Part shown: positions 11,458 through 21,647 of the stretch, piece by piece
Layout of the letters: each line of letters opens with the position of its first letter
Numbering within the stretch: position 1 is the stretch's first letter
DNA from: Deinococcus metalli
GTDB taxonomy: Bacteria; Deinococcota; Deinococci; Deinococcales; Deinococcaceae
Reading direction: 5' to 3'
Assembly: GCF_014201805.1 (NCBI RefSeq)
Contig: NZ_JACHFK010000011.1
Location: 1 to 64,000, forward strand
Length of the DNA: 64,000 bases
Position numbers and translations under genes: made by a program
The notes under the pieces: model-generated
Databases searched by the model: none
What the model saw: only the letters and a program-made list of their open reading frames with translations
Told to the model about the DNA's origin: nothing

Positions 11458-11712
11458 GGCGGCACCTCCGGTCACGGCACCCCTGCTCCTTGCTCCTGGG
11501 CGCACGGTCGCCCAAAACGGAAAACTCCCCTCAAACACGGCTTCGTGTTCGGTGGGAGGCAGGCGGCGTACCCTGTTCAGGGCATACATGCAGGATAGCA
11601 CGCCGCGGCCCGCGCGGGGCGTGAAGCGGGCGGCAGACAGCGCTGCCCGGCCCGCCTACCCTGGGGAACGAAGCTCCGTCCGCGCCCCGTCCGCACCTGG
11701 AGGTTGCCCGCC

Positions 11713-12579
11713 ATGATCCGCCCCATGCAGTCCACCGACGCCGCCGACCTGCTGGCCCTGCTGCACTGGATGGACGATGCCCCGGAACGCGAGGTGTTCG
11801 CCCCGGACGCCCGCGATCCGGCCGAACTGCTGCTTGAATGCGAGGACAGCCGCTGCCTGGTCATGGAGGACGACGCCGGCGAGGGGGTACGCGCGTACTG
11901 CGCCCTGTCGCCGTTCCGGGACGGCCTGGTGCTCGAAGGGCCGATCGGGGACGGCGGCCATCTGCGCGCCCTGGTGGGCCGGGCGGTGGACGGTGCCCAG
12001 GGACTGCCGGTGTACGCGTTCTGTGCCCGCGACAACCAGGACGTGCGCGACGCGCTGGAAGCGGCAGGGTTCGCGCCCATGCACACCACGGACTTCTACA
12101 GCGCGCCGCTGCCGGACCTGTCCCGCCGGGCCGCGCTGCCGGACGGGCACACGCTGCGCCGCACGCTGCCCATCGCGGAGTACCGCGCGCTGTACCGCGC
12201 CTCGGAGGACACCTGGGCCAACCGTCTGGACTGGACGCCCGAAGAGTACGACGCTCACTTCGGCCGGGACGACGTGCGCCTGCTGGCCCTGATGCGCGGC
12301 TCGCACGCGGTCGGCTTCGCGGAACTGGAGTTCAACCCGGACGCCGCCCGCGCCGACGTGACGTACCTCGCCGTGCACCCCGCCGAGCGCGGCCAGCGCT
12401 ACGGGCAGCACCTGCTGGCCCTGGCGGCGGCCGAGGCACAGACGCACCCGGAACTGCGGACGCTGCGGGTGCGCGCCCACGACCACATGCGGCCCGCCCG
12501 TGCCCTGTACACCCACGCGGGCCTCACCCACTGCCGCGCGGTGGTCACGTACCTGCGCGACGGTGACGAGGACGTCTGA
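11713..12579 (+). CDS. GNAT family N-acetyltransferase
   Basis: 288 residues, about twice the minimum GNAT length. The C-terminal half is a clear GNAT domain: VGFAELEFNPDAARADVTYLAV, then HPAERGQRYGQHLLALA, the acetyl-CoA pyrophosphate loop, and MRPARALYTHAGL. The N-terminal half looks like a degenerate GNAT repeat (DVRDALEAAGF). Start ATG 11713 has GGAGG at 11698-11702; the Met three codons earlier is a TTG inside the ribosome-binding region. The substrate cannot be predicted. Confidence 0.85.
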   Translation: MIRPMQSTDAADLLALLHWMDDAPEREVFAPDARDPAELLLECEDSRCLVMEDDAGEGVRAYCALSPFRDGLVLEGPIGDGGHLRALVGRAVDGAQGLPVYAFCARDNQDVRDALEAAGFAPMHTTDFYSAPLPDLSRRAALPDGHTLRRTLPIAEYRALYRASEDTWANRLDWTPEEYDAHFGRDDVRLLALMRGSHAVGFAELEFNPDAARADVTYLAVHPAERGQRYGQHLLALAAAEAQTHPELRTLRVRAHDHMRPARALYTHAGLTHCRAVVTYLRDGDEDV

Positions 12580-12838
12580 ACGCAGGCCCCACTGAAGTCC
12601 GTCGTGGCCCTCGACCCGCAGGAGGGGAGTCCGGATGGGGTTCGTCCATCGCCTCCCGCTCATCTCGGCGTCAGACCTTCTCCGGTCTGGAGCCATCCGA
12701 CTGCTCCAGATGATCCGCGGGCTGGTGGCAAAAACACCTCTGGCCCGGTCGGACGTGGCGTCACCGTGGGCGGACGCTCCTCGACACGACCGCCCCGCAC
12801 ACAAACGCGCGCCGCAGGGCGCAGTAGCCTCGGCGTCT
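12580..12838. other. Non-coding gap, no gene recognised
   Basis: About 260 bp with no convincing ORF. Several short GC-rich inverted repeats are present. The right end carries TAGCCT (12825-12830), the presumed -10 box of the next gene. Confidence 0.4.
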
Positions 12839-13156
12839 ATGGGCAAGAAAGACCGGAATGCGCCGCGCACCGCGTATGTCACCCTGCGCGACATGCCCGG
12901 CACCCGCGTGATGTTCTGGGTGGTGGACGAGTGCCCGTACTGCGGCGAGCGCCACCTCCACCTCGCCGGCAATCTGCGTGACGCCGACCCGGCCGACACG
13001 CTGGTCGAGGTTGCAGCCCCCTGCGCGCCTGAACGCCGCTACGAGCTGACCCTGCCGCCCCGCCCGAAACGCAAGGTTGCCAAGGACGAGCGCCGCAAGG
13101 CCCGCCGCGCTGCCCGCGCCGATACCCTCACCGACGACTGGGACGACGAGCCGTAG
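12839..13156 (+). CDS. Small zinc-ribbon-like protein, unknown function
   Basis: 105 residues. The centre has FWVVDECPYCGERHLHLAG, a CxxC knuckle followed by His residues, and one further Cys (APCAPER). The C-terminus is Lys/Arg-rich then acidic (DDWDDEP). ATG 12839 lies 8 nt behind TAGCCT, a leaderless layout. The stop is 13 bp from the convergent DUF305 gene. Possible single zinc-knuckle nucleic-acid binder; not assigned. Confidence 0.65.
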   Translation: MGKKDRNAPRTAYVTLRDMPGTRVMFWVVDECPYCGERHLHLAGNLRDADPADTLVEVAAPCAPERRYELTLPPRPKRKVAKDERRKARRAARADTLTDDWDDEP

Positions 13157-13169
13157 AAGCGGGCCGCCG

Positions 13170-13814
13170 TCAGTGCATCGGCATGTCGTGCGAGTCGCTG
13201 CCCATGTCCATGCCGGGCATCTGATCCGCACCGCCCGGCGTGGGCAGGGGAGACGCCCCACGCTGCTTCAGCAGGCTGTCCATCACGCGGATCTCGGCGG
13301 ACTGCGTGGCATTGATCTGCCGGGCCAGCGCCTGCACCTCCGGCCGGGCCGGCTGGTCGAGCACCGGCCGCACCATCGCCAGCGCGCCCTGGTGGTGGCG
13401 GCGCATCAGCTGTAGGAACGTCACCTCGGCCCTCGCCTCCGGCAGGGTGTCCAGGGACGCCACCTCGGTCGGGGTGGCCATGCCCATCATGCGGGCGTGC
13501 TCGGCGTCCATGCCCGCCCCCGCCCACGGACGGTTCCACAGCGTCAACCACCCGCGCATCTGCCCGATCTGCTCCTGCTGCGACAGGATGATGTCCAGTG
13601 CCAGAGAGCGCAGCGTGCGGTCACGGCTGCGGTCGCGGATGCGGGTCGCCATGTCCACCGCCTGCGCGTGGTGCTGGATCATGCCGCGCACGAACGTCAC
13701 CTCGCGGCTGGTCTCAGCGGGCGCCGAACGGCCGGGCGCGAACAGCGCGAAGGCGGCCAGGCCCGCTAGGAGCAGCAGGAGCAGCAGCGCGGGCCAGCGG
13801 GGACGGGGCGTCAC
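13170..13814 (-). CDS. DUF305 family exported protein
   Basis: 214 residues. N-terminal signal anchor (PALLLLLLLAGLAAFALFA) followed by the DUF305 ferritin-like helical pattern with its two His pairs: VRGMIQHHAQAVDMA and LQLMRRHHQGALAMV. The tail is Met/His/Asp-rich (MPGMDMGSDSHDMPMH), which suggests copper or other metal binding. GTG 13814 is 7 nt behind a perfect TATACT (13827-13822), so it is leaderless. Many DUF305 proteins sit near copper or redox genes; no such partner is adjacent here. Confidence 0.88.
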   Translation of the reverse strand: MTPRPRWPALLLLLLLAGLAAFALFAPGRSAPAETSREVTFVRGMIQHHAQAVDMATRIRDRSRDRTLRSLALDIILSQQEQIGQMRGWLTLWNRPWAGAGMDAEHARMMGMATPTEVASLDTLPEARAEVTFLQLMRRHHQGALAMVRPVLDQPARPEVQALARQINATQSAEIRVMDSLLKQRGASPLPTPGGADQMPGMDMGSDSHDMPMH

Positions 13815-13859
13815 GCGCCGGAGTATAGGGGGCGCTGTGGCCCGTACACTGGGCGCGGC
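13815..13859. promoter_or_regulatory. Divergent leaderless promoter pair
   Basis: Only 45 bp separate the two divergent start codons. On the minus strand TATACT (13827-13822) is 7 nt from the GTG; on the plus strand TACACT (13845-13850) is 9 nt from the ATG. The two -10 boxes are 17 bp apart, so the two promoters overlap in their -35 regions. Confidence 0.6.
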
Positions 13860-14663
13860 ATGAGGACATTCCAGGTCTCCCGTCTCTCCGGACTGCTGGA
13901 GGGCGCCGCCATCGGCGCAGCTCTGGGCGTCCTCGCCGCGTTCCTGGGCGAAGTGCGGGCCAGCGTGCCGGTGCTCCTGCTCCTGCTCGTCGTGTGTACG
14001 GTCGCTGGCGCATTTGGGTGGCCGCGCCGGGTGCTGCGCTGGGGCGCGGGCGCGGTGGCCGCGCTTCTCGCGGTGTGTGTGCTGACTCCGGTGCTGCGCG
14101 CGCCGCTGGCTGCCCTCACTCTGGCTCAGCCGCCCGGAAAAGCCGACCTGATCGTGGTGCTGGGCGGCGGCGTACAGTGCGTCTCGGGTGTGCTGGAGGC
14201 GTCCAGCGCCACGCGGCTGCTCCGGGGGCTGGAACTGTGGCGGGCCGGCTACGCGCCGGTCGTGACCGTCTCGGAACAGTCCGGCATCATCGGCCCGGCC
14301 GACTGCCCCAAGATGAGCACCCTGGAACGCGCGCAGATCGCGGCCCTGTACCCGCAGGGCGGCCCCGACGTCCTCACGCTGGCGCACGTCACCACCACCA
14401 AGGACGAAGCGGCGCGCGTCCGCGCTTACGCCCAGCAGCGCGGCTGGACGCGCATCCTGCTCGTCACCACGCCCAGCCACTCGCGCCGCGCCGCCGCGCT
14501 GTTCCGCGCGAACGGCCTGAACGTCGTGTCGGTGCCGGCGCGCGAAATCCGGTTCGACGACACGCTTCCCACGCCGCTGGACCGGCTGTGGGCGGTGCGG
14601 GTTCTGGCGTATGAGGGGACGTCGCGCGTCAAGAACTGGCTTGGCGGCACGCCGGAACGCTGA
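13860..14663 (+). CDS. YdcF-like (DUF218) membrane protein
   Basis: 267 residues. Two or three hydrophobic segments in the first 90 residues, then a DUF218/YdcF domain: DLIVVLGGGVQC, ATRLLRGLELWRAGY, TTTKDEAARVRAYA and RILLVTTPSHSRRAAALFR. The family includes SanA and ElyC of Escherichia coli, linked to envelope integrity and vancomycin sensitivity. The start is leaderless, with TACACT 9 nt upstream. The role here is probably in cell-envelope metabolism. Confidence 0.85.
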   Translation: MRTFQVSRLSGLLEGAAIGAALGVLAAFLGEVRASVPVLLLLLVVCTVAGAFGWPRRVLRWGAGAVAALLAVCVLTPVLRAPLAALTLAQPPGKADLIVVLGGGVQCVSGVLEASSATRLLRGLELWRAGYAPVVTVSEQSGIIGPADCPKMSTLERAQIAALYPQGGPDVLTLAHVTTTKDEAARVRAYAQQRGWTRILLVTTPSHSRRAAALFRANGLNVVSVPAREIRFDDTLPTPLDRLWAVRVLAYEGTSRVKNWLGGTPER

Positions 14664-14744
14664 GGTTGGTAGTTCAGGTGCTGGCAGGGGTGGCGGCGCG
14701 GGGAAGATGGACTGGTTGTGAGGGTGGACGCCTGCGGCGGGCTT

Positions 14745-14945
14745 CCCCACCCCCCGGCCCCCTCCCCCGGAGGGGCAGGGGGAGAGCGCTGCGCTGGGCA
14801 GGTGGTCGCCACGTCGTTCAAGCTGGCCTGACACGGGGTCTCGTTAGCGAGGGGCCGCGTTCCTGCCTCATGCGTTGTCGCCGTCACCGCCCGCGCGCTT
14901 CGCGCACGACGGCTTTCAGTCAGTTGCAGGGTGGGAGCTTCGGTT
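14745..14945 (+). repeat. Interspersed ~200-bp repeat, copy 1
   Basis: Homologous along its length to 54068-54269, in the same orientation. Shared blocks include GCGCTGCGCTGGGCA, GGGGCCGCGTTCCTGCCTC, GTTGTCGCCGTCA and CGCGCACGACGGCTTTC. It lies in a gene-free gap and contains GC-rich inverted repeats (for example around 14763-14783). Size and placement recall the small non-coding repeats described in Deinococcus radiodurans. No transposase is associated. Confidence 0.75.
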
Positions 14946-15188
14946 TTAGCTGCTCCCCTTGTGGGGGACTCGCAGAGGCTGGTAGGCGGTTGCAAGCCAT
15001 GCTCGCCTGTTCACCGTGCACAACCAAGCGGCGAGCTGAGATGGACGAGGAATGATCGATCTCACCCTCCCAGTCAGCGACTCCGTTCTCATGCCGGTTC
15101 CGCCCTCTGGAAGATCCTGCGGCTTTGTCGCCCCTCCCCGCACGTCCGCACACTTTCATTCACTTCCGTCACCTACACTGGCGGATTG
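14946..15188. other. Gene-free stretch upstream of trmFO
   Basis: No convincing ORF on either strand. The last bases hold TACACT (15174-15179), the presumed -10 box of trmFO. With the repeat this makes a 525-bp gap, one of the two longest non-coding stretches in the window; the other contains the second copy of the same repeat. Confidence 0.5.
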
Positions 15189-16607
15189 ATGAGCGCCGCC
15201 GAGTCCACCTCCACTCCCACCATTTCTGTCGTCGGGGCCGGTCTGGCCGGTTCCGAGGCTGCGCTGGCCGCTGCCCGGCTGGGCGTGCGCGTCCGGCTGC
15301 ACGAGATGCGCCCCGTGAAGATGACGCCCGCGCACCGCAGCGGGAACTTTGCGGAACTGGTGTGCAGCAACTCCCTGGGCGGCGAGGGCGAGCAGCAGAG
15401 CAAGGGGCTCCTGCAGGCGGAACTGCGCGCGGTGGGCGGGCTGATCGTCGGGGCCGCGGACGCCTCGAAGCTGCCGGCGGGGAACGCCCTGGCGGTCGAG
15501 CGCGACGAGTTCAGCGGGCGCGTGACGCGGGCCGTGCGTGAGCATCCCCTGATCGAGGTGGTGGAGGGCGAGGTCACGGCCGTACCGGACGGCATCGCCG
15601 TGATCGCCTCGGGGCCGCTCACGTCCGACGCGCTGGCCGCGGATCTCGCCCGCGTCACCGGCAGCGAGCGCCTCAGCTTCTACGACGCCGCGGCGCCCGT
15701 GATCGCCGCCGATTCCATCGACTTCACGGTGGCGTGGCGGGCCGGGCGCTACGAGCAGAGCGCCGACTACGTCAACTGCCCCTTCACCAAGGACGAGTAC
15801 CTCGCGTTCTTCGCTGCGCTGGAGCAGGCGCGCGCGCACACGCCGCACGACTGGGAGAAGCTGGAGTTCTTCGAGGGCTGCATGCCCATCGAGGAGATCG
15901 CCCGGCGCGGCGTGGACACCCCCCGCTTCGGGCCGATGTCGCCCAAGGGCCTGGACGATCCCCGCACCGGTCGCTGGCCGTACGCGGTCGCGCAGCTGCG
16001 CCAGGAAGACCGAGAGGGCCGCCTGTGGTCGCTGGTGGGCTTCCAGACCGGCCTGAAGTGGGGTGACCAGAAGGCGGTCGTGCAGCTCATCCCAGGCCTT
16101 CAGAACGCCGAGATCGTCCGTTACGGGGTGATGCACCGCAACACCTACCTGAACGCGCCGCAGGTGCTCGACGCGACGCTGGGCCTGCGCGCCGACCCGC
16201 AGACGCTTGTGGCAGGTGTGCTGGCCGGCACCGAGGGCTACCTGGAGTCCGCCGCGACCGGGTGGCTGGCCGGCACGAACGCCGCGCGGCTCGCGCTGGG
16301 CCGCGCTCCGCTGGTGCCGCCGGCCGAGAGCATGCTGGGCGGCCTGGTGCGCTACCTCGCCACCGCGAATCCGCAGGGCTTCCAGCCCATGAACGTGAAC
16401 TGGGCGCTGGTGCCGGAGCTGCCGGCCACGGTGAATCCCACGACCGGCAAGGTGCGCAAGCTGGGCAAGCGCGAGAAGCGCCCCCTGCTGTACCGCCGCG
16501 CGCTGGAGGCCTTCGCCGCGTGGGCACGGGACGAGGCCGGGCTGGACGTGACTCCGCCCACGTGGCCCGCCGTGACGCAGGACGAGCCCGCCGTTCTCGC
16601 CACCTGA
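15189..16607 (+). CDS. trmFO: Methylenetetrahydrofolate-tRNA-(uracil-5-)-methyltransferase TrmFO
   Basis: 472 residues. N-terminal FAD-binding GAGLAG at 16-21, then RLHEMRPVKMTPAHRSGNFAE and CSNSLGG with Cys59, and the second conserved cysteine in NCPFTKDEY (Cys197); these two cysteines match the catalytic pair known for TrmFO. It makes m5U54 in the tRNA T-loop using folate. ATG 15189 is 9 nt behind TACACT with no ribosome-binding site. Length is typical for the family. Confidence 0.96.
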   Translation: MSAAESTSTPTISVVGAGLAGSEAALAAARLGVRVRLHEMRPVKMTPAHRSGNFAELVCSNSLGGEGEQQSKGLLQAELRAVGGLIVGAADASKLPAGNALAVERDEFSGRVTRAVREHPLIEVVEGEVTAVPDGIAVIASGPLTSDALAADLARVTGSERLSFYDAAAPVIAADSIDFTVAWRAGRYEQSADYVNCPFTKDEYLAFFAALEQARAHTPHDWEKLEFFEGCMPIEEIARRGVDTPRFGPMSPKGLDDPRTGRWPYAVAQLRQEDREGRLWSLVGFQTGLKWGDQKAVVQLIPGLQNAEIVRYGVMHRNTYLNAPQVLDATLGLRADPQTLVAGVLAGTEGYLESAATGWLAGTNAARLALGRAPLVPPAESMLGGLVRYLATANPQGFQPMNVNWALVPELPATVNPTTGKVRKLGKREKRPLLYRRALEAFAAWARDEAGLDVTPPTWPAVTQDEPAVLAT

Positions 16608-16644
16608 GACGCAACTTCTCCCGCGCCCATCCCGTACCGCTGGC

Positions 16645-16908
16645 ATGACCGCCCTGCTGATCGTCGGGATCGTCGTGCTGGGGACTGTGTTTGTCGTCCG
16701 GTGGGTTGCCACGGCGGCGCGTCGCGGCGGCTGGTCGGCGGGGAACAGTCCGGAGACGTGGACGGCTGGCAGCGGTCTGGACGTCTGGACCAGCGCTGAC
16801 GATGAAGACCGCTCCCACACTCACTCCACGGGTGGACATGACTCCGGTGGGGACGGCGGCGGTGATTCGGGCGGCGGGGATTCCGGCGGATCGTCCGGCG
16901 ACAGCTGA
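16645..16908 (+). CDS. Small membrane protein with acidic Gly/Ser tail
   Basis: 87 residues. One N-terminal transmembrane helix (LLIVGIVVLGTVFVVRWVA), a short basic patch (ARRG), then a Trp-containing linker and a low-complexity tail of Gly, Ser, Asp and His. It starts 38 nt after trmFO and ends 83 nt before murD, all co-directional. No ribosome-binding site is obvious. Not recognised; the composition is close to other small tail-anchored proteins of GC-rich bacteria. Confidence 0.55.
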   Translation: MTALLIVGIVVLGTVFVVRWVATAARRGGWSAGNSPETWTAGSGLDVWTSADDEDRSHTHSTGGHDSGGDGGGDSGGGDSGGSSGDS

Positions 16909-16991
16909 CGCCGGCCGGGAACGGCGTTCCCGACGCTGCCGCGACCGTGCCGCGCTCACCATCAACGCCGGTTTTCGCTTATGGTGTGGGC

Positions 16992-18295
16992 GTGAATCCA
17001 GCCGAACCGGTGCTCATCTACGGCCTGGGCCGCAGCGGCCGGGGGGTTGCCCGTTTCCTGGCGGCGCACGGCCTTCGCCCTGAGTGGCTCGACGCCCGTC
17101 CCGGCCCCGAGGACGACGCCCTGACCCGCGACCTGGGGCTGGAACGCGGCGATCCGCAGCGCGCCTACGCCACAGTGATCGCCGCGCCCGGCGTGCCCAT
17201 CGACCACCCGGACCTGGAGGCGCTGCGCGCGCACGGCGCGGAGGTGATCGGGGAGGTCGCCCTGGCCGCCCGGATGCGCCCGCACCTGCCGATGGTCGGC
17301 GTGACCGGCACGGCCGGCAAGGGCAGCACCACCGTGCTGATCGCCCACCTGCTGCGGGAGTGCGGTGTGAACGCGCGGGAGGGCGGCAACATCGACCCGC
17401 CGCTGCTGGACGTGGTGGACGCCGCGGAGGTCGCGGTGGTGGAACTGTCGAGCTTCCAGCTCGAGCGCGTGCCCGGCCTGCGCCTCCCGGTGGCCGTGAT
17501 CACGAACCTGGGGGTGGATCACCTCGACCGGCACCGCACCGTGGAGGCGTACCACGCCGCGAAACTCGCCATCACCGCCGGGCAGGACCCGGGCGACGTG
17601 CTGGTCGTCCCGGCCGGGCTGGACGTGCCCACCCGCGCGGCCTTGCGGTCCTTTGGCGCCGCCCACCTGCGTCTTGCGGACGGCACCGAGGTTTTGCCCG
17701 TCGGCGACCTGCCGGACGGCATTCATCCCGCAAACGCCGCCGCCGCGCTGCTCGCGGTGGAGGCCATGCTCGGGTTTCTGGGCCACCCCGTGGACGCCGG
17801 CGGGCTCGCGGCGGCCCTGCGCTCGGCCCGGCCGGTGTCCGGGCGCTTCGAGACGGTCGCCCACGTCGGGGACGTCCAGTTCGTCGAGGACTCCATCGCC
17901 ACGCGCACCATTGCCGTGCAGGCTGCGCTGGAACGCGCCCGGCCGCCCATCGCGTGGCTGGTCGGCGGGCGGGACAAGGGCGCGGAGCTGGAGCCGCTAC
18001 GCGCCGCCGCGCAGGGCCGCGTGCACCGCGTGATCGCCTTTGGGCAGGATGGCCCCGCGCTGGCCGCCGGTCTGGGCCTGCCCCATGACACCGTGAGCGG
18101 CGCGGACGGCGACGAGACCATGCGCCTCGCGGTGCGTGCCGCGCTGGACGCCCTGCCGGGCCACGGCACGGTGCTGCTCGCCCCGATCGGCACGAGTTTC
18201 GACCAGTTCCGCGATTACAAGGCGCGGGGCGACGCCTTCCGCCGCGCCGCGCAGGCCCTGGTGCCGGACGGCGCGGTGCCCGCCGGAGCGTCCGC

Positions 18296-18299
<4 letters not shown>
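16992..18299 (+). CDS. murD: UDP-N-acetylmuramoylalanine--D-glutamate ligase
   Basis: 435 residues. MurD adds D-Glu to UDP-MurNAc-L-Ala in the cytoplasm. Seen: N-terminal LIYGLGRSGRG, ATP loop GVTGTAGKGSTT (about 103-114), ELSSFQLERV, the substrate/ATP region NLGVDHLDRH, HPANAAAALLA and the C-terminal WLVGGRDKGAEL. GTG 16992 lies 6 nt behind TATGGT (16980-16985), so the upstream in-frame codons are probably not translated. The last 4 bases overlap the ftsW start (GTGA), indicating translational coupling in a cell-wall/division operon. Confidence 0.96.
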
Positions 18300-19408
<1,109 letters not shown>

Positions 19409-19418
19409 CGCCGGGCGT

Positions 19419-20933
19419 TCACAGCCAGCGGTCTGTGTAGGCGTCCAGCCGCTCCCGGTCGAAGGAGGGGAGGGCCAGCCCCACGTAGCCGTCCGGCCGG
19501 ATGACGTATATGGCGTCCTGCGCCAGCCCGGCCCGCTTCGCGCGGGCGCTGAAGGGAAACGCGCGGAGCGGCAGGTCGCGGACCCCGCACCATGTCAGCA
19601 GCGCGGGGTCCGGCGTACCGTACACGTGCACCTGCCACGACAGGCTCCGCAGCGCAGCGAAGTTGTCGCCCTCGCCCGCCGCGCCGCGCACCCACGGCAG
19701 CCGCTGGCCGCCCGCGATCCGCCCGGCCCGGCCCTCACTGAGTGGACTGTCCGGGTAGTGCAGCCGCGTCTGCGAGATGGTCAGAAACAGGAAGCGCCGC
19801 ATGGGCCGGAAGTGCATCACGCGCGGCATCACCAGCGGCACCAGCACGGTGCGCACCCACCCCGCCAGCGCGGACGGGTTGACCACGGTCGTGAAAATCC
19901 GGTCCGTGGTGTTCACCAGCGACAGCGCGAAGGGCCGCCGCTCGGCGTCGTACGTGGTCAGCGCCGCCGGCCGCCCCCGCACCGCCTGCGCGAGTTTCCA
20001 CGCGAGGTTCGACGCGTCCCCCAGCCCGGTGTTCATGCCCTGCCCGCCCACCGGCGTGTGCACGTGCCCGGCGTCCCCCAGGATGAAGGCCCGGCCGCGC
20101 TGGAAGGTGTCGGCCACGCGGTGGTGCACGCGGTACGTGGCGAACCAGTGCACCGCCGACACGCCCGCCAGCCGCGACGCCTCCAGCTGCGGCTGCACCG
20201 CCGGGAAGCCCACCGCCTCGTCCACGCCGGGCGGATACTCGCCCACCACGCGGTAGCGGTCCGGCTGCGGCATGGGGAAGAACGCCAGGAACTGGTGCGA
20301 GTCCAGTGAGAGGTTCAGGTTGCCCTCGCGCACGGCGCCGTGGGCGTCCACGTCGGCCACGAAGAAGCGCTGGCTGTACGTGCCGCCGCTCAGGGAAATG
20401 CCCAGGGCGTGGCGCACCACGCTGCCCGCGCCGTCGCACGCGGCCACGTAGGCGGCGCGCACGCCCTCGTCCTGCCCGGCGCGGCGGAACATGACGGTCA
20501 CGCCGTCCTCGCCTTGCGTCACGGCCATCACCTCGGTCTGCCAGTCCACGGTCACGCCCAGCCGCGACAGCTCGGAGACGAGCAGTTCCTCGTTCTGGTC
20601 CTGCGTGAGGATGTACAGGTACGGGTGCGGCGTGAGGTCGTCTCCGACGTCCTTCAGGCGAACGGCCGCCCGCTGCATGCCCCGCACGAACAGGCTGATC
20701 CGGTCGAAGTGCCGCCCGCGGCGGAGCGCCTCCTCCCCGATGCCGAGCTGGTCGTAGAACTCCAGCGTCCGCGCCTGCACGGCGATGGCGCGCGTTTCCA
20801 GCACCGGCCCGGCCTTCAGGTCGGCCACGCGCACCCGCACGCCCAGCCGCGCGAGCCACAGCGCCAGCATCAGGCCCGTCGGTCCGGCCCCCGAGATCAC
20901 CACGTCCGTCCCGCTCCCGGTCATGACTGTCAC
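19419..20933 (-). CDS. FAD-dependent monooxygenase (aromatic hydroxylase family)
   Basis: 504 residues. Dinucleotide-binding GAGPTG at 15-20 and, at about 286, GDAGHVHTPVGGQGMNTGLG, the second FAD motif of the class A flavin hydroxylases (PheA/TfdB/PCP hydroxylase group); also NLAWKLA. The last ~120 residues form a thioredoxin-like C-terminal domain (IYVIRPDGYVGLALPS) typical of this group. Substrate unknown, probably a phenolic compound or polyketide. A GTG start (20933) with TACCCT 9 nt upstream is preferred; the Met three codons later has a GAGG-type site and is an alternative. Convergent with ftsW, 10 bp gap. Confidence 0.88.
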   Translation of the reverse strand: MTVMTGSGTDVVISGAGPTGLMLALWLARLGVRVRVADLKAGPVLETRAIAVQARTLEFYDQLGIGEEALRRGRHFDRISLFVRGMQRAAVRLKDVGDDLTPHPYLYILTQDQNEELLVSELSRLGVTVDWQTEVMAVTQGEDGVTVMFRRAGQDEGVRAAYVAACDGAGSVVRHALGISLSGGTYSQRFFVADVDAHGAVREGNLNLSLDSHQFLAFFPMPQPDRYRVVGEYPPGVDEAVGFPAVQPQLEASRLAGVSAVHWFATYRVHHRVADTFQRGRAFILGDAGHVHTPVGGQGMNTGLGDASNLAWKLAQAVRGRPAALTTYDAERRPFALSLVNTTDRIFTTVVNPSALAGWVRTVLVPLVMPRVMHFRPMRRFLFLTISQTRLHYPDSPLSEGRAGRIAGGQRLPWVRGAAGEGDNFAALRSLSWQVHVYGTPDPALLTWCGVRDLPLRAFPFSARAKRAGLAQDAIYVIRPDGYVGLALPSFDRERLDAYTDRWL

Positions 20934-20963
20934 CTCTGCCTCAGGGTAGTCCTGCGCGGCCCC

Positions 20964-21647
20964 TCAGGTGGAGTGGCCGGCCCGGCGCTGCCGGCCGACC
21001 TCGTACCGCAGGACCGAGCCGGCCGCCGCGACGTTCAGCGAGGACGCCGAGCCGTGCATGGGAATCCGGACGACGTGGTCGCAGGCCGCCAGGAAGGCCC
21101 GGCTCAGTGGGTGGGCGTCGGCGTCCACCGCGCCGTCCTCGGCCGCGCCGATCAGGGGCACGTCCCCCAGCGCGCCGCGCAGCGAGTCGCGCCACGCCAG
21201 TACGTCTGGCACGCGCTCCATCTGCACCACCGGCACCGCGAAGAACGATCCGGTGGACGCGCGGATCACCTCCGGGTCGTACACGTCGGCCGCGTGGCCC
21301 ACCACGATCAGCCCGTGTCCGCCCAGTGCGTCGATGGACCGCAGCAAGCTCCCCAGGGTGCCGGGCAGGCCTGGCCGGTCGATCACCACCACGCACAGGT
21401 CGGGGCGGGACTGCTGCCGTCCCGGATCGTCGGCAGGGATGGGCAGCACCGCGATCAGCTCCGACCGGTCGTGCCGGTCGCTGAGTTCGGCCATCCCGGC
21501 GTCCGGCAGCGTGTCGTGCACCTCGGCGCCGGCGCGCTGCACCACGCCCTGCGCCCACGCGGACAGCGGGCGCTCGCTCGAATGCGCCAGCGCCCGCACC
21601 CGCCAGCCGTGCGCGAGCGCCAGCGTGATCGCGCGGACACCCTCCAC
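20964..21647 (-). CDS. TrmH-family RNA 2'-O-methyltransferase (start codon uncertain)
   Basis: 227 residues from the first usable GTG. SpoU/TrmH motifs: LCVVVIDRPGLPGTLGSLLRS, GHGLIVVGHAADVYDPEVIRASTGSFF and the C-terminal IPMHGSASSLNVAAAGSVLRYEV (SAM-binding trefoil knot). The reading frame continues upstream as LQTLRRSQDKRHRHGEFF, which looks like the N-terminal substrate-binding segment of the family, yet that extension has no ATG, GTG or TTG before the in-frame stop. A CTG at 21692 is the only near-cognate candidate seen. Start and true length are therefore open. The target nucleotide (rRNA or tRNA) is unknown. Confidence 0.85.
   Translation of the reverse strand: MEGVRAITLALAHGWRVRALAHSSERPLSAWAQGVVQRAGAEVHDTLPDAGMAELSDRHDRSELIAVLPIPADDPGRQQSRPDLCVVVIDRPGLPGTLGSLLRSIDALGGHGLIVVGHAADVYDPEVIRASTGSFFAVPVVQMERVPDVLAWRDSLRGALGDVPLIGAAEDGAVDADAHPLSRAFLAACDHVVRIPMHGSASSLNVAAAGSVLRYEVGRQRRAGHST

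Noticed and set aside
14666..15055. Possible 129-residue protein across repeat copy 1
   Set aside because: Frame not maintained in repeat copy 2, Arg-rich noise, no promoter or ribosome-binding site of its own.
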